DNA from: Rhizobium sp. BK418 | GTDB taxonomy: Bacteria > Pseudomonadota > Alphaproteobacteria > Rhizobiales > Rhizobiaceae | DNA length: 64,000 nt | Direction: 5' to 3' | Assembly (NCBI RefSeq): GCF_004341105.1 | Contig: NZ_SLZK01000002.1 | Span: 1 to 64,000 of the forward strand | Shown here: in pieces, positions 52,344 through 61,227 of the stretch | How the letters are laid out: each line of letters starts with the position of its first letter | Position numbering within the stretch: the stretch's first letter is position 1 | The notes under the pieces: model-generated | What the model saw: only the letters and a program-made list of their open reading frames with translations | What the model was told of the DNA's origin: nothing | Database searches by the model: none | Made by a program: the position numbers and the translations under genes

Positions 52344-52458
52344 TCTAGAGACGGATGGGCTATTAGCAGGCCGACATTTTTGTCGTGTTTTCTTCGAAGA
52401 TAAATGACAGTGGGCGAATGGTCATTCGAGATGCGCGCCATCTTCGGAGCGCAAATAC

Positions 52459-52484
52459 GAAAAAGCCGGGCACCAGGCCCGGCT
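52459..52484 (-). terminator. Rho-independent terminator of mucR
   Basis: On the minus strand an 8-base perfect stem AGCCGGGC/GCCCGGCT with a 5-base loop is followed by a run of T residues (AAAAA on the plus strand at 52459-52463). It lies 30 bp after the mucR stop codon. Confidence 0.8.
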
Positions 52485-52513
52485 CTTTGTATCGTCCAGC
52501 GGTGTGAGACCCT

Positions 52514-52945
52514 TCAGCCGCGGCCGCGCTTGCGGCGCTGTCCCAAACCCATTTCCTTTGCGAGGCGCGAGCGCGCTTCGGCATAGGCCGGGGCCACCAT
52601 CGGGTAATCGGCAGGCAGATCCCACTTCTCGCGATATTCTTCCGGCGCGAGATTATGATGCGTCATCAGGTGACGCTTCAGGGACTTGAAGTTGCCGCCA
52701 CATTCCAGGCACGTAATCTGCTCGTCCTGTACGGACTTGCGGACAGAGACTGCGGGCTTCTGCTTTTCGACGACCGCTGCCACCGGCTGCGGTACGGACG
52801 TGTTGCTCAGTGCCGAGTGTACGTCGGAAATCAGATTGGCCAGGTCGCTGACCGGCACAACGTGGTTGCTGACATAGGCCGCGACGATATCGGCCGTCAG
52901 TTCCACAAGCAGCTCCGGCGCATTGCCGGTCGCCATATCCGTCAT
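52514..52945 (-). CDS. mucR: MucR/Ros zinc-finger transcriptional regulator
   Basis: 143 aa. The full-length MucR layout is present: [20 protein letters not shown] at the N-terminus, then the Ros-type C2H2 finger [19 protein letters not shown] (Cys79, Cys82, His92, His96), then [38 protein letters not shown]. MucR/RosR binds AT-rich DNA as a histone-like repressor controlling exopolysaccharide, motility and symbiosis genes. The start at 52945 has AGGAGAAAGAAT upstream. Many rhizobia have more than one mucR/ros copy. Confidence 0.94.
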   Translation of the reverse strand: MTDMATGNAPELLVELTADIVAAYVSNHVVPVSDLANLISDVHSALSNTSVPQPVAAVVEKQKPAVSVRKSVQDEQITCLECGGNFKSLKRHLMTHHNLAPEEYREKWDLPADYPMVAPAYAEARSRLAKEMGLGQRRKRGRG

Positions 52946-53376
52946 ATTCTTTCTCCTGTTAGCATGCTCAAACGGTCCTTCTCCCAGAAGGCAAAGAACC
53001 CTCGTCGTAGAGCTAAACAGCAAAAGAGCAGGATGCAGCCTTTGTTCCGAAAAACCGGAAATCCACCCCTAGATTCCGAAGACCGTTTTCTGCACCAATA
53101 CTGCCTGAAGGTGAGCTAGTACATGTTCTTCCAGGCAGTCACCCAGTTAGACATTGGCAATCAAGGCTGAGGGACTTGGAAGCAGTACGATTCTAATTCA
53201 CAATCAGAACTCTACTTGGATTTTCAAATAGCATCGTTTTCCCAAAAGGCCAATTATTAATTGTGATTTTCCTAGAAAAAAAATCCATCACAAAGAATTG
53301 GTCAGCAGTTTGGAAAGCTTTACTCGCGATTCCAGTGCGTAAGTTTGCGTAAATTGCTTAAAATTCTGAATAGCCC
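52946..53376. promoter_or_regulatory. AT-rich upstream region of mucR
   Basis: 431 bp between the mucR start and the phaG stop. From about 53150 it is strongly AT-rich, with an imperfect stem CACAAT (53201) ... ATTGTG (53259) and A/T runs around 53274-53285. MucR/Ros proteins bind AT-rich DNA in their own promoters, so autoregulatory sites are expected here. No ORF is convincing and no consensus promoter is clear. Confidence 0.45.
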
Positions 53377-53715
53377 TCATCCTCGGCGCATTCGCATATC
53401 GTCACGTATTGAGATAGGAGCTGGGAAATGACCAGTTTTATGCGAAGCTCTCGCAAGAAGGTGTGCAGAAACAGGCGCTGTTAGAATGAAAAACAAGAAA
53501 CCGGCCAGTGCTCTGGCAAACACGGCAAGTTCGCCCGAGTAAAGTCCGGCGGCAAGCAACAAGAGGCCGGAACCGACGGTGCCGGCTTTGGAGGCGGCGT
53601 GCATGCGCGTGTAGAGATCCGGTAGACGCACGATGCCGATTGCTGCCGCCAGCGCGAAGAACGCGCCTGCCAGCAGCAGCACCGCCGTGATTACGGCAAG
53701 CATATAGTCCATCAT
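53377..53715 (-). CDS. phaG: PhaG (MrpG) cation/proton antiporter subunit
   Basis: 112 aa with three membrane helices: [51 protein letters not shown], whose [17 protein letters not shown] is the MrpG/MnhG signature. It is the last gene of the pha operon and overlaps phaF by four bases. The Pha/Mrp complex exchanges Na+ or K+ for protons; in S. meliloti pha is K+-linked and needed for alkaline pH adaptation. Confidence 0.93.
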   Translation of the reverse strand: MMDYMLAVITAVLLLAGAFFALAAAIGIVRLPDLYTRMHAASKAGTVGSGLLLLAAGLYSGELAVFARALAGFLFFILTAPVSAHLLARASHKTGHFPAPISIRDDMRMRRG

Positions 53716-54029
53716 TCGCTTCTCCCATGCGACTCGCGCTCAGCCTCTCTCAACGCTCTGCGCGAAAGCACAAAACGGGCGAAGGCGACGGTTGCCAGGA
53801 AACCGACGAGGCCGAGCGAAATGGCGATATCGATGTAAAGCGAGAAGCCGGTGCGCACGGCGACAACGGCGATGAAGCCGATCGCGATGCCCGTCAGCAT
53901 GTCGAGCGCCAGAATGCGATCCGGCAGGCTGGGTCCGGTCACTACACGCCAGACGGTGAGGAAGAGCGCGACGCAGAGAATGCCAAGGGCCGTGACGGCG
54001 GCGACGGACACGATGGCGGCGGGTGTCAT
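53712..54029 (-). CDS. phaF: PhaF (MrpF) antiporter subunit
   Basis: 105 aa, three helices. [33 protein letters not shown] is the MrpF signature (GPSxPDRxxALD). It overlaps phaE and phaG by four bases each (ATGA style), so subunits are translationally coupled. The C-terminus is charged and cytoplasmic. Confidence 0.92.
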   Translation of the reverse strand: MTPAAIVSVAAVTALGILCVALFLTVWRVVTGPSLPDRILALDMLTGIAIGFIAVVAVRTGFSLYIDIAISLGLVGFLATVAFARFVLSRRALREAERESHGRSE

Positions 54030-54508
54030 GATCCAAAGGCCTCCATGATGCGGCGCTCGAAGCCACCAGCGATATCGCGTCTGACCGCCTCCGGATCGGC
54101 GCAGTCCAGTGCATGGACATAGAGCGTGCGGCGATCCTCGGATACATCGACCGAGAGCGTTCCCGGCGTTAGCGTGATGAGATTGGCAAGGAGCGTAATC
54201 TGGAAATCGCTCCTCACCGTCAATGGGAAAGCGAGAATGCCCGGAGCAAGCTGCATGCGCGGCGAAAGCACCGTCAGCGCCACCCGCCAGGCCGAAAGCG
54301 CCAATTCCTTCAGGAAAAGACCGGCAAGCAGGAGGATGCGCAGCGGACGGATGCGGCGCGGCGCGGACCGGCCGGTAAAAGCCTCGCGCACGACGGCGAG
54401 CGACAGCAGCGACAGGGCCAGACCGAGCACGAAATTATGCGGCGAGGCGCTGCCTGTCACGGCAACCCATGCAACGGCGAGCGGCAGGCTCAGGAACAGG
54501 ACGATCAT
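54026..54508 (-). CDS. phaE: PhaE (MrpE) antiporter subunit
   Basis: 160 aa. N-terminal helices are followed by [33 protein letters not shown] and the MrpE signature [30 protein letters not shown]. It overlaps phaD and phaF by four bases each. MrpE is required for complex assembly or stability in Mrp systems. Confidence 0.92.
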   Translation of the reverse strand: MIVLFLSLPLAVAWVAVTGSASPHNFVLGLALSLLSLAVVREAFTGRSAPRRIRPLRILLLAGLFLKELALSAWRVALTVLSPRMQLAPGILAFPLTVRSDFQITLLANLITLTPGTLSVDVSEDRRTLYVHALDCADPEAVRRDIAGGFERRIMEAFGS

Positions 54509-56052
54509 CGCACGGCTCCTTCCGGAAAGACCGAGAAGATATAAGCGTAGGGATCAGCAAGCCCGTCGGCCGCTGATCGAGCAGCCTGCAGCAATTGTTC
54601 CGGCAAGATACCGAAGCCGGTGACGAGGATCGTCAATACGACAAGCGGCACGCCGACTGTCCAGCGCGTCCGCACCCGCGGCAGGGGCAGCACGGACGGA
54701 CGCCAATAAGCAAACAGGAAAAGGCGACCGAACGCGATTGTAAGCAGGAAGCCGCCGAGCAGAATGGCGCCTGCCAGCCACCACGCACCGAGATCGAGCG
54801 AAGCCTTGACCAACAGCGCCTTCGGCCAGAAACCGGAAAAAGGCGGCAGGCCGCAGGCGGCGAAGAACAGCATGAGAGACATCGCAGCGAACCCGCCGTT
54901 CTGGCGATAGAGTCCCCCGAGTGCCGCAATCGAGAAGGAGCCGCCTCGCCTGCCCGCTTCGCCGGCCAGCAGATAGAGTGCCGTCATCAGCACGACCGAA
55001 TGCAATGCATAGAAGACTGCGCCCCCGAGGCCATCGGCGGTGCCGAGGGCCGCGCCGACCAGCATATTGCCGATGCCCGAGATCACGACATAGCCGAGCA
55101 TCCGGCGCAGGTCGGATTCGGCGAGCGCACCCAAAGCGCCGACGAGGATGGTCAGGGCACCGACGATGGCGATCAGCAGGCTGAGTTCATCCCGCTCGGT
55201 GGGCAGCAGCATGACGAGGACACGCAGCAGCGCATAGACGCCGACCTTGGTCAGCAGGCCGGCAAAGAGCGCTGACACGGCGATGCGAGGAGTATGATAG
55301 GAGGCCGGCAGCCAGAAATTCACCGGAAAGGCGGCGGCTTTCATGGCGAAGGCCAGCAGGAAGAGGCAGGCAAGCGTCATCAGCGGCGCCGTGCCACTGA
55401 GCCCCGCCGCCCGCTCGGCGATATCTGCCATGTTGAGCGTGCCGAAGCTCGCATAGAGGACGCCGACAGCGATGAGGAACAATGTCGTGGCGATGAGGTT
55501 CAGCACCGCATATTTCAGTGCGCCATCGATCTGCGCCCGTTCGGAGCCGAGGATCAGCAGGCCGAAGGAGGAAATGAGCAGCACCTCGAACCAGACATAA
55601 AGATTGAAGATATCGCCGGTCAGGAAGGCGCCGGTGACGCCGGCCATCAGCAGCATCAAAAGCGGGAAAAAACCGTATCGCCGGCCGCTTTCGGTCGTGT
55701 CCGACAGGGCGTAGATGCCAGCGGCAAGGGCGGCGACCGCTGCGGCGAGCGCCATCAGCGCGCTGAAAACATCCACGGTGAAAGCAATGCCGAAGGGCGG
55801 AAGCCAGCGGCCCATGACCATGGTAAGCGGGCCGTTTCGGGCGACCTGCCATAGGAGAGCGGCGTCGAGAAGCAGCAGGATGACGAGACTGGCGATGGCG
55901 ATCCATGCCTGCAGCCGGGGAAGGCTGCGCAGCATGAGCAGGAGTGCCCCGAGGCAGATGCAGATTGCAACCGGCAGGATCGCCAGCCAGTGCGCCGGCG
56001 GGACTGGGGTGGTGACCATGGCTGCCGAGAGATCGGAAACGGGCGCGGCCAT
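54505..56052 (-). CDS. phaD: PhaD (MrpD) antiporter subunit
   Basis: 515 aa, about fourteen helices, homologous to complex I NuoM/NuoN-type proton channels. LTGDIFNLYVWFEVLLISSFGLLILG and FPVNFWLPASYHTPRIAVSALFAGLLTKVGVYALLR are the core motifs, with the functional Glu in WFEV and Lys in LTKVG. The start at 56052 has GGAG upstream; the longer in-frame extension runs into the intergenic repeat and is not coding. A palindromic insertion separates it from phaC. Confidence 0.92.
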   Translation of the reverse strand: MAAPVSDLSAAMVTTPVPPAHWLAILPVAICICLGALLLMLRSLPRLQAWIAIASLVILLLLDAALLWQVARNGPLTMVMGRWLPPFGIAFTVDVFSALMALAAAVAALAAGIYALSDTTESGRRYGFFPLLMLLMAGVTGAFLTGDIFNLYVWFEVLLISSFGLLILGSERAQIDGALKYAVLNLIATTLFLIAVGVLYASFGTLNMADIAERAAGLSGTAPLMTLACLFLLAFAMKAAAFPVNFWLPASYHTPRIAVSALFAGLLTKVGVYALLRVLVMLLPTERDELSLLIAIVGALTILVGALGALAESDLRRMLGYVVISGIGNMLVGAALGTADGLGGAVFYALHSVVLMTALYLLAGEAGRRGGSFSIAALGGLYRQNGGFAAMSLMLFFAACGLPPFSGFWPKALLVKASLDLGAWWLAGAILLGGFLLTIAFGRLFLFAYWRPSVLPLPRVRTRWTVGVPLVVLTILVTGFGILPEQLLQAARSAADGLADPYAYIFSVFPEGAVR

Positions 56053-56084
56053 TAAGGAGCGACTCCCTTTGTGGTCGGCGGATA

Positions 56085-56238
56085 GGCACCCCCCTCTGCC
56101 CAGCCAATCTCCCCCACAGGTGGGGAGATTGGCTGGGCGCACCCGCCCGCCCAAACAACAGTTGTCAAACGGGACCTTGCCGCGAGTCGATCTCCCCCCT
56201 TGTGGGGGAGATGCCCGGCAGGGCAGAGGGGGGTAGGC
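56085..56238. repeat. Mosaic palindromic repeat between phaD and phaC
   Basis: Three nested palindromes: outer 14-base perfect arms ACCCCCCTCTGCCC (56088-56101) and complement (56221-56234); an inner 17-base perfect stem 56098-56114/56122-56138 (GCCCAGCCAATCTCCCC) with a 7-base loop; and a 9-base stem ATCTCCCCC/GGGGGAGAT at 56190-56212. All pha genes except phaA-phaB and phaC-phaD overlap or abut, so this looks like an insertion into the operon. Confidence 0.8.
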
Positions 56239-56254
56239 ATCCGCACAACCATCC

Positions 56255-56632
56255 TCAATACCCCATCGGTGGCATCGGCCGGTCTTCGGGCTCGGCATCG
56301 TGCATGTGAGTCGTATCGTCCGTACCGAGCTCCTGATAGGCGCGATAGGTCAACACCAGCAGGAAGGCGAGGAAGGAGAAGGAGATGACGATCGCAGTCA
56401 GGATCAGCGCCTGCGGCAGCGGGTTAGCAGCGCTTGCCGGCAGCGCATCGGCACCCGCGGGGACGATCGGCGGGACCTCGCGGGTCAGCCTTCCCGCCGT
56501 GAAGATCAGGAGGTTCACTGCATTGCCGAGGATGGCAATGCCGAGCATGATGCGGATCGAGAAACGCGACAGCATCAGATAGATGGCGGCCGAGAAGAAC
56601 AGGCCGACGAGGATGGCGAAGAGCGGCTCCAT
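56255..56632 (-). CDS. phaC: PhaC (MrpC) antiporter subunit
   Basis: 125 aa, three helices, homologous to NuoK. LFFSAAIYLMLSRFSIRIMLGIAILGNAVNLLIFTAGRL and PQALILTAIVISFSFLAFLLVL are the MrpC core (LGNAxNL and DPLPQALVLTAIVI-like). Its ATG overlaps the phaB stop by one base. The C-terminus is acidic, with a final PMPPMGY. Confidence 0.93.
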   Translation of the reverse strand: MEPLFAILVGLFFSAAIYLMLSRFSIRIMLGIAILGNAVNLLIFTAGRLTREVPPIVPAGADALPASAANPLPQALILTAIVISFSFLAFLLVLTYRAYQELGTDDTTHMHDAEPEDRPMPPMGY

Positions 56633-57051
56633 CAGTCCACCTCCCTTTCTTCCAGCGCCAGCGCAATCGAGGCGACTGCTCCGAGCACGACGAAATAGAC
56701 GCCGAGATCGAAGAGCGTGACGCTGGAGAGCGGCACTTCCACGCCGAGGACGTTGGGATAGACCCAGAGGCCGGTCATGAAGGGCACGGCAAACAAGATG
56801 GATATCAGACCAGCGAAGCAGGAGAGCAGCAGGCCGAAGCCGGCAATTGCCAGCGGATGAAAGCGGATCGCCCGGCGCACCGCCTCCACACCGAACGCAA
56901 TGCCGTATATCGCGAGCGCAGAAGCGGCGATCAACCCGCCGATGAAACCGCCGCCCGGCTCGTTATGCCCTCGCAGCAGGATGAAGACGGAAAAGAGCAG
57001 CATCAGCGCGGTGATGAAGGGTGCAACCGTGCGGAAGATGAGGGTGTTCAT
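56632..57051 (-). CDS. phaB: PhaB (MrpB) antiporter subunit
   Basis: 139 aa, four helices. [52 protein letters not shown] is the MrpB signature (GHNxPGGGFxGGL). It is separated from phaA by 256 bp containing a palindromic repeat and touches phaC by one base. GGAGG precedes the ATG. Confidence 0.93.
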   Translation of the reverse strand: MNTLIFRTVAPFITALMLLFSVFILLRGHNEPGGGFIGGLIAASALAIYGIAFGVEAVRRAIRFHPLAIAGFGLLLSCFAGLISILFAVPFMTGLWVYPNVLGVEVPLSSVTLFDLGVYFVVLGAVASIALALEEREVD

Positions 57052-57133
57052 GCGGCGCCTCCGCGAAGAGGCGCTACTGGATCAATCGAAAACCGATTGG
57101 AAGTATTCAAGTAACGGGTCGGGAGCAAACCTC

Positions 57134-57279
57134 CCTCCCTCATTCCTGTGCTTGTCACAGGAATCCAGCCACGGCGCGTCCGCGCCGTGAATGACTCGTC
57201 TTCTGAAAGGGAAAGGGTCTCCTGTGCCCAAGGACTTGGGCACGCTGGATTCCTGTGACAAGCACAGGAATGAGGGAGG
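57134..57279. repeat. Mosaic palindromic repeat between phaA and phaB
   Basis: A perfect 36-base inverted repeat (arms 57134-57169 and 57244-57279, core ATTCCTGTGCTTGTCACAGG) encloses two further perfect hairpins: CACGGCGCG-TC-CGCGCCGTG (57171-57190) and GTGCCCAAG-GA-CTTGGGCAC (57224-57243). It has no coding capacity. Its sequence is unrelated to the repeat between phaD and phaC, so two different elements entered the same operon. Confidence 0.85.
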
Positions 57280-57307
57280 TCAAGGATACGCGCCGAGCCA
57301 GCAAACA

Positions 57308-59671
57308 TCATTCCGCGCCCTCCGTATCCGGATCGTTCGTCGCGAGCTTGCGTTCAGCATTGCCGCGGACGCGGATGAGCGCGAGGATCGCCAGCCCCGT
57401 CACGGCCACGACGGCGATTTCGCCGAGCGTATCCGTGCCGCGGAAATCGACGATGATGACATTCACGACGTTGGCGCCGTGGGCGATCAGCTTCGAATGG
57501 GCGTTAAAGAAATCGCTGAGCGTCGTGTTGAACGGTGCTTCCGTGGCGCGCATCAACAGCAGCGCGAAGCCGAGGCCGCAGGCGAGCGAAAGGGTAATAT
57601 CGAAGAGGCGCCGAACTCCGTGGCGCCGATCCGTCGGCGACAGGCGCAGCCGGGTCATGACGAGGGCGAGGATGACAACTGCGAGCGTTTCGACCATGAA
57701 CTGCGTGAAAGCGAGGTCCGGCGCGCCGAAAAGTAGAAAGATCAGTGCAACCGCAAAGCCCTGAATGCCGAGCGAGACGATCGCCGTCAGCCGGTCGCGA
57801 GCGATCAGCACGGCAAGAAGGCCGGCTACCGCGATGAGCATGATGCCTGCCTCATGCGGGCGCAGCTCGGCGGGCCAGACAAAAGGCAGCGGCAGTTCGC
57901 CATGGACGATAAGCGGCACGAGCAGGATCGCGGCGACGCATACGAAGGTGGAGGCGACGTAGATATCCAGCCGCCCCGGCTGAACGACGCCGATGGCGCG
58001 ATGGGCGAAACGGACCAACGCCGTGACGACATGGTCGAAGCCGCGATCCGGACTCCGGGCGGAACGCAGGAGAAAAGCCACGAGCGTGCGAGCGTGGTCG
58101 AGCTGCCAGTAGACGACGATACCGAGCACCACCGTCAGCAGCGACAGCGCAAGTGGCACGCCGACATGCGGCGCAAGTGTAACGGAGACGACGTTGGTGG
58201 CTTTGCCGGCAACGGCAGAGGCCATGGGCGAGGATAGCCCGCCATGCGTGAAACCTGAGAAGAGCGCCGCAAGCAGGCCTGCCAGAGCGAGGGTTGCCGG
58301 GCCTAACCACAGCAGCACCGGCGCCTCATGCGGATGTTTCGGCGTTTCCACCGGCCCGCCGATAAAGGGTCTCAGCCCCACGGCAAAGGCGATTGCAAAC
58401 ATCAGCGCATTGCTGAAAACCGCGATGGCCGTGACGAGGATGGAATAGGGATCGCCAACGGCCAGAGCGGTATAGATTTCCTCCTTGGCGAGGAAGCCGA
58501 AGAAGGGGGGCAGGCCGGCCATGGAAAAGGCGGCGGCTATGGCGATCGCGAAGGTCAATGGCATCGCCTTTCGCAGGCCACGAAGCCGCGTGATGTTGCG
58601 CGTGCCGGTCTCGTGATCGATGATGCCTGCGACCATGAAGAGCGCGCCCTTGAAGAGCGAATGCGCCACCAGATAAAGCACTGCTGCCTTGATAGCATAG
58701 TCAGAGCCGAAGCCGGTGAGCAGCACCAGCAGGCCGAGAGAGGAGACGGTCGTATAGGCGAGTTTCAGCTTCAGATCCGTTTGGCGGATGGCGAGCACCG
58801 AGCCGGTGAGCAGCGTCAGGCCACCAAAGATGGGAAGCAGGACTTCCCATGCCGGAGTCGCTCCCATGACCGGGTTCAGCCGCATCAAGAGGTAGACGCC
58901 GGCTTTCACCATCGTGGCGGAATGGAGGTAGGCGGAAACCGGCGTCGGCGCTTCCATGGCGTTCGGCAGCCAGAAATGAAACGGAAACTGCGCCGATTTG
59001 GTGAAGGCACCGCCAAGCACCAGCAGCAACGTCGTGAAATAGAGCGGGCTGCCTCTCACGACATCGCCTGACTGCATCAGTTCGGAGAATTGCGCAACGC
59101 CTGTCAGCCCCCAGAGGATAAGCAAGCCGGCGAGCAATATCAGTCCGCCTCCGCCCGTGACCACCAGCGCCTGAAGAGCGGCTCGCCGCGACGCCTCCCG
59201 CTCATGATCGAATCCGATCAGCAGGAAGGAGGTAATGGAAGTGAGCTCCCAGAAAATGAAGAACGTTAGGAAGCTGTCGGAGACGACGACGCCGAGCATC
59301 GCGCCCATGAAGAGAAAGATGAAGGAGAAGAACCGGCCCTGATCCGGATGCCCTTTCAGATATCCGCCGGCATAGAGCACGATCAGCGTGCCGATACCGG
59401 TAATGAGCAGCGCGAAGGCGAGCGACAGCCCGTCCAGGAACCAGGAAAACCGGACGCCGAGGCTCGGCACCCAGTCATAACCGCCCGTCACGATCCGGCC
59501 GCCGGCAATATCGGGCACGAGACTCAGGAAATGCAGGAAAGCCAGCAACGGAGCAACGGCGAGCAGCCATGCGCCGTTTGCACCGGCAACGCGGATGAGA
59601 ACCGGCCCCGCGAGAGCACCGATCAGCGGCAGGCACAAGGCCAGAAATGTCAGGGCCGTGACATCGGCCAT
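57308..59671 (-). CDS. phaA: PhaA (MrpA) antiporter subunit with fused MbhE/MrpB-like C-terminus
   Basis: 787 aa, about twenty helices, homologous to NuoL. FIFWELTSITSFLLIGFDHE, FPFHFWLPNAMEAPTPVSAYLHSATMVKAGVYLLMRL and the C-terminal FGAPDLAFTQFMVETLAVVILALVMTRLRL plus TLGEIAVVAVTGLAILAL are the MrpA landmarks. Length is as usual for PhaA. The start at 59671 has GGGAGGGGAC upstream. It is first in phaABCDEFG. Confidence 0.94.
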   Translation of the reverse strand: MADVTALTFLALCLPLIGALAGPVLIRVAGANGAWLLAVAPLLAFLHFLSLVPDIAGGRIVTGGYDWVPSLGVRFSWFLDGLSLAFALLITGIGTLIVLYAGGYLKGHPDQGRFFSFIFLFMGAMLGVVVSDSFLTFFIFWELTSITSFLLIGFDHEREASRRAALQALVVTGGGGLILLAGLLILWGLTGVAQFSELMQSGDVVRGSPLYFTTLLLVLGGAFTKSAQFPFHFWLPNAMEAPTPVSAYLHSATMVKAGVYLLMRLNPVMGATPAWEVLLPIFGGLTLLTGSVLAIRQTDLKLKLAYTTVSSLGLLVLLTGFGSDYAIKAAVLYLVAHSLFKGALFMVAGIIDHETGTRNITRLRGLRKAMPLTFAIAIAAAFSMAGLPPFFGFLAKEEIYTALAVGDPYSILVTAIAVFSNALMFAIAFAVGLRPFIGGPVETPKHPHEAPVLLWLGPATLALAGLLAALFSGFTHGGLSSPMASAVAGKATNVVSVTLAPHVGVPLALSLLTVVLGIVVYWQLDHARTLVAFLLRSARSPDRGFDHVVTALVRFAHRAIGVVQPGRLDIYVASTFVCVAAILLVPLIVHGELPLPFVWPAELRPHEAGIMLIAVAGLLAVLIARDRLTAIVSLGIQGFAVALIFLLFGAPDLAFTQFMVETLAVVILALVMTRLRLSPTDRRHGVRRLFDITLSLACGLGFALLLMRATEAPFNTTLSDFFNAHSKLIAHGANVVNVIIVDFRGTDTLGEIAVVAVTGLAILALIRVRGNAERKLATNDPDTEGAE

Positions 59672-60022
59672 GTCCCCTCCCCGCGAATTCGGATGAAAGC
59701 CAGTAAAAACAGCCAGTTTTCATGACTTAGGCGACTCGGCTGATCGCCTCAAGCAATTTCGGCCACCTGTCGGAGGTGGATGCGGCTGTCTTCACAGGCT
59801 TGGTGTTCAAGAAAGGCGCGTAGCGAGCCGGGAAACGGAGCTGTACAGGACGAAGAAGACAAGCGGCAGGGGCCGGAAAAAAGGTGATTCATCGTCATGC
59901 GCCGATTGGGTAAAGCTTAAGTTGCGCAGCGAAACGGCACGGCCTGATTCAGCGGCCCGGTCAGACGCAGGCTTGTATCATCGTCCTGAAGGGAAAAGAA
60001 CCGCAGACAGATTATTCTCAGA
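59672..60022. promoter_or_regulatory. Upstream region of phaA
   Basis: 351 bp between phaA (minus) and the 3' end of the lacI gene (minus). It holds the pha promoter and leader. A hairpin CCACCT-GTCGG-AGGTGG lies at 59763-59779. No consensus promoter, riboswitch or gene is recognisable. Confidence 0.35.
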
Positions 60023-61063
60023 TCAACCTAAACGAGGCCTACAGGATTCACGGATCATCAATCGGCCCTTTAGAACGATGTGCCGCGGCTCACGTCGCTT
60101 CTTGTCGGCAACCCGACTGAGAATGAGTTCTGCAGCCTGTTCTCCGATCGCTTGAACCGGCTGCGCGATGGTCGTGAGATTGGGCTGAAACACGTCGGCC
60201 CAGGGGAAATCATCGAAACCCGCCACCGAAATATCACCGGGGCAATCCAGACCGACGTCGCGGATGGCCTTCATGACACCGATGACCATCAGGTTGTTGG
60301 CGGCAAATATTGCCGACGGCCTGTCCGGCCGTGTCAGCAACTGCATCGTCGCGGTGTAGGCATCCTTTGCCCGGAAGTTGCCGAGCCTGACGAACTCATC
60401 GCCGTAGTCGATGCCGGCCTCCTGCAAGGCGGCGAGATAGCCGGCCAAGCGATCCCGGCCTGTCGATGTGGAGAGCGAACCGGAAATATAACCGATGTTC
60501 CTGTGTCCAAGGTCGATGATGTATTTCGTGGCCGACTTGACCGCATCCTCGTTATCCACGACGACCGCATCGGCGTCGAGATCATGACATAGGCGGTCAA
60601 TGAGGACCACCGGAGTATTTGCGCCGCGCAAATGACGCCGCAGACCGTCATCGTCACCGGCCGCCGCGATGATCAACCCGTCAACCATGCGATCCAGCAG
60701 CAGCGATATCTGCTCTTCCTGCAAGGATGCGCTTTCATCGGTGCAGCAGAGCATCACGGCATAGCCGGCACGGTGAAGCACGTCCTGGATGACGGCGACC
60801 ACGTCGGTGAAGAATGGATTAGTGATATCGGCAACAACCAGCCCGACCGTCGTCGTCGTGCCCATCTTCAGGCTTCGGGCAACGGCATTACGCTTGTAGC
60901 CGATCTCCTGGATCGCCTGCTCGATCCGCTCGCGCAACTTCTTGCTCACCGGCGCCGTTCCGTTGACTGCGGCGGAAACAGTTGCAACCGACACGCCAGC
61001 CGCCACGGCGACGTCCTGCATCGTCGGGACAGCCTTGCTTATCTTGCCTGAGATACGGTCCAT
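60023..61063 (-). CDS. LacI-family transcriptional regulator
   Basis: 346 aa. The N-terminal HTH is TMQDVAVAAGVSVATVSAAVNGTAPVSKKLRERIEQAI with hinge YKRNAVARSLK; the periplasmic-binding-like sugar domain follows (TTTVGLVVADITNPFF, then GYISGSLSTSTGRDR and SVAGFDDFPWADVFQPNLTTI). It is divergent from a sugar ABC transporter and flanked by two GAAACGTTT sites, so it is probably the local repressor. The ligand is unknown, likely a sugar imported by that transporter. Confidence 0.92.
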   Translation of the reverse strand: MDRISGKISKAVPTMQDVAVAAGVSVATVSAAVNGTAPVSKKLRERIEQAIQEIGYKRNAVARSLKMGTTTTVGLVVADITNPFFTDVVAVIQDVLHRAGYAVMLCCTDESASLQEEQISLLLDRMVDGLIIAAAGDDDGLRRHLRGANTPVVLIDRLCHDLDADAVVVDNEDAVKSATKYIIDLGHRNIGYISGSLSTSTGRDRLAGYLAALQEAGIDYGDEFVRLGNFRAKDAYTATMQLLTRPDRPSAIFAANNLMVIGVMKAIRDVGLDCPGDISVAGFDDFPWADVFQPNLTTIAQPVQAIGEQAAELILSRVADKKRREPRHIVLKGRLMIRESCRPRLG

Positions 61064-61068
61064 GATTC

Positions 61069-61078
61069 GAAACGTTTC
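61069..61078. promoter_or_regulatory. LacI-type operator GAAACGTTTC (lacI side)
   Basis: A perfect 10-base palindrome, GAAACGTTTC, six bases upstream of the lacI start codon. The centre CG is the typical LacI/GalR-family operator centre. Paired with the site at 61166, 97 bp away centre to centre. Confidence 0.75.
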
Positions 61079-61154
61079 AAATATTTTTCTGAGCCGATGT
61101 TAGGAAATAACCTTCTATTTTGCAATCTTCTGCTGCTGCTGAAAGCGTGAAAGC

Positions 61155-61160
61155 TTGACA
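61155..61160 (+). promoter_or_regulatory. -35 box TTGACA of the sugar ABC operon
   Basis: A perfect TTGACA stands five bases before the second operator. The -10 region would fall at about 61178-61183 (ATTAGC-like, weak), so a bound LacI protein would block the promoter directly. Confidence 0.5.
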
Positions 61161-61165
61161 ATAAC

Positions 61166-61175
61166 GAAACGTTTA
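61166..61175. promoter_or_regulatory. LacI-type operator GAAACGTTTA (transporter side)
   Basis: GAAACGTTTA, one base from a perfect palindrome, lies between the TTGACA and the probable -10 of the ABC transporter operon. The same sequence occurs in front of lacI, which supports both as sites of one regulator. Confidence 0.7.
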
Positions 61176-61227
61176 GATTAGCGTCAGATGATAAATGCGG
61201 ACATGCTGGAGGGGAGGCCATGGTGTC

